Source of the DNA: Mycobacterium sp.
GTDB lineage: Bacteria; Actinomycetota; Actinomycetes; Mycobacteriales; Mycobacteriaceae
Assembly: GCA_023264735.1 (NCBI GenBank)
Contig: JAHFVD010000018.1
Coordinates: forward strand, 22,343 to 86,342
DNA length: 64,000 nucleotides
Direction of reading: 5' to 3'
Shown piece after piece: positions 60,756 to 64,000 of the stretch. The notes under the pieces are model-generated. The model saw nothing but the letters and a program-made list of their open reading frames with translations, was not told the DNA's origin and searched no databases. The position numbers were made by a program, and so were the translations under genes. The number at the start of each line of letters is the position of its first letter. Positions within the stretch are counted from its first letter, which is position 1.

Positions 60756-61535
60756 TCAGGAGCTGTACAGCAGTTCGACGAGACCGAACCGGCTGGCGGT
60801 TCGACTCACGACGGCGACTTGCGATGCGCCGCTCAGCAACCCGGACTGAACCGGCCAATCGGCAGCGTCGGGCACAGGTCCGATAGACAGCGCGACGCCC
60901 ACAATCGCGCGCACCAACCGAGTTCCGTCTGGTGTGGACAACGCCGCGCCGGCGACGCGCCCGTCCTCGAAGACCAGCCGCTCCAGCGCGGTGTCCGCCT
61001 CGTCCAGGAGGCCGCGCTCATCGGCCTGCCCGCGCAGCCATTCCGCCAGTTCCAAACCAGGGCGGTCGGTTTCGGGCCGGTAGTCGCCGAGCACGGCCGC
61101 CCGGATCGTCTCGCCACCGGCACGCAGTGACGTCATGTTGTCGGGTATCTGGCTGTAGATGACGCCGAAGGGCGACGCGGCGCAGCGCGCGGAGAAGTCG
61201 CGCAGCCGCGAGCCGAAGAACGGCTCGATCGTGGCCCTGCGGTCCTTGCTCACGACAACCGGTTTGGCGTGAACGACCGCCAGTTCCAGGCCCCGATCCG
61301 CCGCTGGCTCCAGATCGTCGGTCATCGACTGCAAGTACGCGGCGGTATCGGGATCGGAAGTCTGCGAAGACAACTCCGCATCGGCGAACTCGACATCGAG
61401 GTCGAGGTCCGTGCACCAGATGGCATGAGCCAGCACGCCGGGACCCACACCAGCACAGATCACGTCGACGACGTCATCCCAGTGCAATTGCGAAGCCTCG
61501 ACGAGCTCCTCGTCTGTGCTCACCATCGTCTTCAT
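60756..61535 (-). CDS. FAD-oxidoreductase-like protein, degenerate
   Basis: 259 residues from ATG 61535; TTG 61541 overlaps the pyrE stop and ATG 61526 is also possible. The N-terminus DDVVDVICAGVGPGVLAHAI has a dinucleotide-fold pattern, and EDGRVAGAALSTPDGTRLVRA followed by GVALSIG resembles the FAD-binding_2/3-ketosteroid-dehydrogenase group. The protein is about half the usual length and the second glycine of GxGxxG is shifted (GVGPGV). Probably a non-catalytic or highly diverged relative. It converges on the c-di-GMP gene with 1 nt between stops. Confidence 0.55.
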   Translation of the reverse strand: MKTMVSTDEELVEASQLHWDDVVDVICAGVGPGVLAHAIWCTDLDLDVEFADAELSSQTSDPDTAAYLQSMTDDLEPAADRGLELAVVHAKPVVVSKDRRATIEPFFGSRLRDFSARCAASPFGVIYSQIPDNMTSLRAGGETIRAAVLGDYRPETDRPGLELAEWLRGQADERGLLDEADTALERLVFEDGRVAGAALSTPDGTRLVRAIVGVALSIGPVPDAADWPVQSGLLSGASQVAVVSRTASRFGLVELLYSS

Positions 61536-61537
61536 CG

Positions 61538-62098
61538 TCAAGACGTCGGCAGGCCGAGGTCGGCCAGACCCAGCACGCTGCGGTAGGGCACACCCTCAGC
61601 CTCGATCGCCTCGGCCGCCCCGGTCGCCCGGTCCACCACGGTCGCGACACCGACGACCGTGGCGCCCGCATCCCGCACCGCGCGAACAGCGGTCAGCGCC
61701 GAACCTCCGGTCGTACTGGTGTCCTCGACCACCAGAACCCGCTGACCAACTACATCGGCACCTTCGATAAGCCGTTGCATCCCATGGCTTTTCAGCGCCT
61801 TACGGACCACGAAGGCGTCGATCGGGCGGCCGGGCGCATGCATGATCGCGCCAGCCACCGGGTCAGCCCCCATGGTCAGTCCGCCGACCGCCGCATAGTC
61901 CCAGTCAGCGGTCAGCTCACGCATCAGCCGGCCGATCAGCGGTGCGGCCTTGTGGTGCAGCGTGGCCCGACGCAGGTCGACGTAATAGTCGGCTTCCTTG
62001 CCGGAGGACAGGGTGACACGGCCGAACACCACCGACAACTGGCGGACCAGCTCGGCGAGTTCGGCGCGTTCAGCGGCGTTGAGTTCAGGTGCGCCCAC
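61538..62098 (-). CDS. pyrE: orotate phosphoribosyltransferase
   Basis: 186 residues. Makes OMP from orotate and PRPP in pyrimidine synthesis. The PRPP loop VLVVEDTSTTGGSALTAV and the YYVDLRRATLHHKA start, plus GGLTMGADPVAGAI, are conserved. The position next to an Rv0383c-like gene matches Rv0382c. Confidence 0.96.
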   Translation of the reverse strand: MGAPELNAAERAELAELVRQLSVVFGRVTLSSGKEADYYVDLRRATLHHKAAPLIGRLMRELTADWDYAAVGGLTMGADPVAGAIMHAPGRPIDAFVVRKALKSHGMQRLIEGADVVGQRVLVVEDTSTTGGSALTAVRAVRDAGATVVGVATVVDRATGAAEAIEAEGVPYRSVLGLADLGLPTS

Positions 62099-62170
62099 GG
62101 CTACGTCCTCTTCCGTTGTTGATTGCGCGGTCCACCCGCGCGGGACGAGACACGCCGAGAACCTACCGGC

Positions 62171-62944
62171 TCAGCGCTGGTAGTTGGGAGCCTGTGTACC
62201 GTTCCGCGGCTGCTGCGGGCGCAGCGGCGGCGGAACCTCGGCCCGTCCCGGCGGCAGCTCGCGGCGGCCGGCGGGCGCCAAGGGGCGACCCGGGGAGGCA
62301 TTGCGGCGCCCCGCGGACGGCGGCAGTGCCGGTTGCGCGGTCGGAGGCAGCACCCGCAGCAGGTCGTTGAACTGCCGCACGGTGCGCAGACCCTCGTCCC
62401 ACTGGGCGCGGGTCGAGGAGATCGGCATGGATACCAGGGTCCAGTTCTGTTCGTTCCACATGATTTCGGCGCAGTCCGGCGCGGTGTGGGCGAAGGTGAC
62501 CATCCGGCGGTCGCAGGCCCGGCGGGCGGCGTCGAGGTTGGTTGAGTAGACCATCCGCGGGCCAATGGCGCCCAGCAGCCAGATATCGCTCTCACGCGGC
62601 TCGGCGATGCCCTTGAGCCGCAGGTCCATCACGACGTTGGTGCCGACCTTGCGGTGCAGCGCGATCACGGTGGCGACGTCCTCGAGGTCGAAGATGTACA
62701 CCGCCTCACCGCGGATCTGACCGAGCACCACATTGCGGGCGGTGACATCGCCGACAGTCGACATCACACCGCGCTTCCAGCGGTCGATGATCTCGGCGGA
62801 CTCGGGTTCGAAGTCGAACCCGTGCGACCGCGCCCAGGACTTACGGCGGCGGCCCAAGCCACGTCGACGGCCGATGTCGACGTACAACAGCACCGCCGCA
62901 CCCACGAAGCAGAGCGCGGACAGCGTGAACCAGAACGGAACCAT
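62171..62944 (-). CDS. membrane-anchored conserved protein (Rv0383c-like)
   Basis: 257 residues. An N-terminal TM segment (3-22) is followed by a basic stretch (GRRRGLGRRRKS), an alpha/beta domain of about 170 residues, and a Pro/Arg-rich disordered C-terminus. No catalytic motif. On the minus strand TACGCT lies 7 nt before the ATG. Its place upstream of pyrE is conserved in mycobacteria; function unknown. Confidence 0.82.
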   Translation of the reverse strand: MVPFWFTLSALCFVGAAVLLYVDIGRRRGLGRRRKSWARSHGFDFEPESAEIIDRWKRGVMSTVGDVTARNVVLGQIRGEAVYIFDLEDVATVIALHRKVGTNVVMDLRLKGIAEPRESDIWLLGAIGPRMVYSTNLDAARRACDRRMVTFAHTAPDCAEIMWNEQNWTLVSMPISSTRAQWDEGLRTVRQFNDLLRVLPPTAQPALPPSAGRRNASPGRPLAPAGRRELPPGRAEVPPPLRPQQPRNGTQAPNYQR

Positions 62945-63008
62945 TAGACGTAGCGTATCTGTTCACCCGCCCGAAGCGAGAACTCCAGCAGGTCACAAGC
63001 CCGTCACA

Positions 63009-63014
63009 TAGCCT
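63009..63014 (+). promoter_or_regulatory. -10-like TAGCCT, leaderless ATG 63021
   Basis: TAGCCT lies 6 nt before the ATG of the enoyl-CoA hydratase gene, with no SD between. Confidence 0.4.
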
Positions 63015-63020
63015 CCCGCC

Positions 63021-63836
63021 ATGGCCTACGACGACTACCAGCTGATTCGCATCACCGTCGATGGGGGGATCTGCCGAGCCACGCTCGACAATCCGCCGAT
63101 CAACCTCCTCGACGTCCCCCTGCTCACCGAGATCGACCGCCTCACGCGGGAGATCACGGCAGACGACCAGGTCCGGGTGCTGATAGTCGACTCCGCCGAC
63201 CCCGAGATCTTCATCGCCCACGCCGATGTGGCGTTGATCCTGGACTTGCCTGCCGACGACATCGGCCTGCACGAGGAGCTGTCGCTCTTCCACGCGACGA
63301 CTGAGCTGATCCGCACGCTGCCGAAACCCACGATCGCCGTCATCGAGGGTGTCTGTCGCGGCGGTGGCTGCGAGTTCGCGATGGCGTTCGACATGCGCTA
63401 CGCCGCGCTGGGCGCCACGGTTCTCGGTCATCCGGAGGTGGCGGTCGGGATCATCCCCGGCGGGGGCGGCACCCAGCGGCTGCCTCGGCTGGTCGGCAGG
63501 GGACGTGCCCTGGAAACGATCCTGGGCGGGATGGACGTCGACGCCGCGACGGCCGAAGCCTGGGGATACGTCGATCGAGCTTTGCCGCCCGAGAAGCTGC
63601 GGCGGTTCGTCGACAAGCTGGCCGCCCGCATCGCGGGGTACGCCCCGACGGCGATCACCGCCGCCAAACGTGCGGTCGACGCCGCGTTGGACACCGGCGT
63701 CGATCGGGAGACCGGCTTGCTCATCGAGGACCAGCTGTTTCGCGAGACCCTCGCCCAGCCGGCCGCGCGTCAGCTGCTCCAGGCGGTCATTGACGCCGGC
63801 GCGCAGACCCGCGAATTCGAACTGGGCACCGGTTAG
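63021..63836 (+). CDS. enoyl-CoA hydratase/isomerase family protein
   Basis: 271 residues of crotonase fold. The oxyanion-hole segment GVCRGGGCEFAMAFDMRYA and both catalytic glutamate positions (LGHPEVAVGIIPGGGGTQRL and RALETILGG) are conserved, so it is probably an active hydratase. Substrate chain length unknown. No beta-oxidation partners are adjacent. Its TAG stop overlaps the stop of the convergent gene. Confidence 0.92.
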   Translation: MAYDDYQLIRITVDGGICRATLDNPPINLLDVPLLTEIDRLTREITADDQVRVLIVDSADPEIFIAHADVALILDLPADDIGLHEELSLFHATTELIRTLPKPTIAVIEGVCRGGGCEFAMAFDMRYAALGATVLGHPEVAVGIIPGGGGTQRLPRLVGRGRALETILGGMDVDAATAEAWGYVDRALPPEKLRRFVDKLAARIAGYAPTAITAAKRAVDAALDTGVDRETGLLIEDQLFRETLAQPAARQLLQAVIDAGAQTREFELGTG

Positions 63837-64000
63837 TCCCCAGCCGGGAACATCGCCGCGGCGAGTTCGAGAATCTCCGCGCGGTCCGCGGCCAACAGGA
63901 AGCCACCGCCGATCGCGTCGTCCAGCGCCGCGGTGAACCGCTCCAGGTATTCGGCCCGGCCGCCGGGATACAGCCGGGCCAGTGTTTCGGCGTCGAACGG
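63833..64000 (-). CDS. C-terminal part of a convergent gene, runs off window
   Basis: 55 codons on the minus strand read from the window edge to TAA (63835-63833). The protein-like sequence includes LYPGGRAEYLERF, AIGGGFLLAADRAEILELA and ends FPAGD. This closing pattern occurs in actinobacterial alpha/beta-hydrolase-domain proteins, but the identity cannot be fixed from the tail. Its stop overlaps the enoyl-CoA hydratase stop. Confidence 0.7.
   Translation of the reverse strand, partial: PFDAETLARLYPGGRAEYLERFTAALDDAIGGGFLLAADRAEILELAAAMFPAGD

Overview
The window is high-GC actinobacterial DNA and almost certainly comes from a rapidly growing Mycobacterium (Mycolicibacterium-type). The evidence is the fgd1-pta-ackA block, the metZ/rhodanese/purT block, the purA/Rv0358-like/M50 protease block, the DUF3151/fba/DedA block and the GH76/SpoU/pyrE/Rv0383c-like block. 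All of these follow the Rv0357-Rv0409 neighbourhood of M. tuberculosis, but with accessory modules inserted between them. I recognised no tRNA, rRNA, CRISPR array or insertion sequence.

Layout. 0.2-3.9 kb: a BcsB-like exported protein translationally coupled to a five-TM sulfatase-fold phosphoethanolamine-transferase-like enzyme, probably the end of an exopolysaccharide operon that begins left of the window. 3.9-8.5 kb: ackA, pta and fgd1. 8.5-13.4 kb: a metallo-beta-lactamase-fold hydrolase, three coupled luciferase-like monooxygenases and a GNAT. 13.4-19 kb: an SDR, a membrane protein, then metZ, rhodanese, a membrane protein and purT. 19-23 kb: a TetR-controlled divergent module (membrane protein plus TetR, facing a CrtI-like FAD oxidoreductase plus a 7-TM protein). 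23-30 kb: an AAA ATPase, a secreted NPP-type phosphodiesterase and a MarR/MMPL/P450 module. 30-35 kb: thioesterase, purA, Rv0358-like gene, M50 protease and a CDF metal exporter. 35-43 kb: a PAS-GGDEF-EAL protein, DUF3151, fba, DedA, an LpqN-type lipoprotein and small secreted proteins. 43-45.3 kb: what remains of a CO-dehydrogenase-type locus (coxG, xdhC, a vWA-protein tail and a broken LysR gene) without the structural subunits. 45.3-51.4 kb: an SDR/DUF1214/sulfotransferase/SnoaL operon, an SDR, a degenerate dienelactone hydrolase and a TetR gene with a long palindrome. 51.7-55.7 kb: NhaA-thioredoxin fusion, GH76, SpoU methyltransferase and a small putative lipoprotein. 56-60.8 kb: a tightly coupled three-gene operon (acyltransferase-like protein, ThiF/E1-nitroreductase fusion, GAF-GGDEF-EAL). 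60.8-64 kb: an FAD-protein-like gene, pyrE, an Rv0383c-like gene, an enoyl-CoA hydratase and the tail of one more gene.

Most novel candidates. (1) The 56-60.8 kb operon joins a putative N-acyl (FeeM/LuxI-like) transferase, an E1-like adenylating domain fused to a nitroreductase domain, and a bifunctional c-di-GMP enzyme. (2) The BcsB-like/phosphoethanolamine-transferase pair suggests decorated, possibly c-di-GMP-controlled exopolysaccharide. (3) The TetR-regulated CrtI-like plus 7-TM module may be a minimal terpenoid or lipid-modifying cassette. Palindromic operators stand out at 20.6, 26.5, 34.2, 42.6 and 50.7 kb. Many starts look leaderless, with a TAnnnT hexamer 6-8 nt upstream.

All functions are read from sequence motifs and recalled family knowledge. 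No database search was run.
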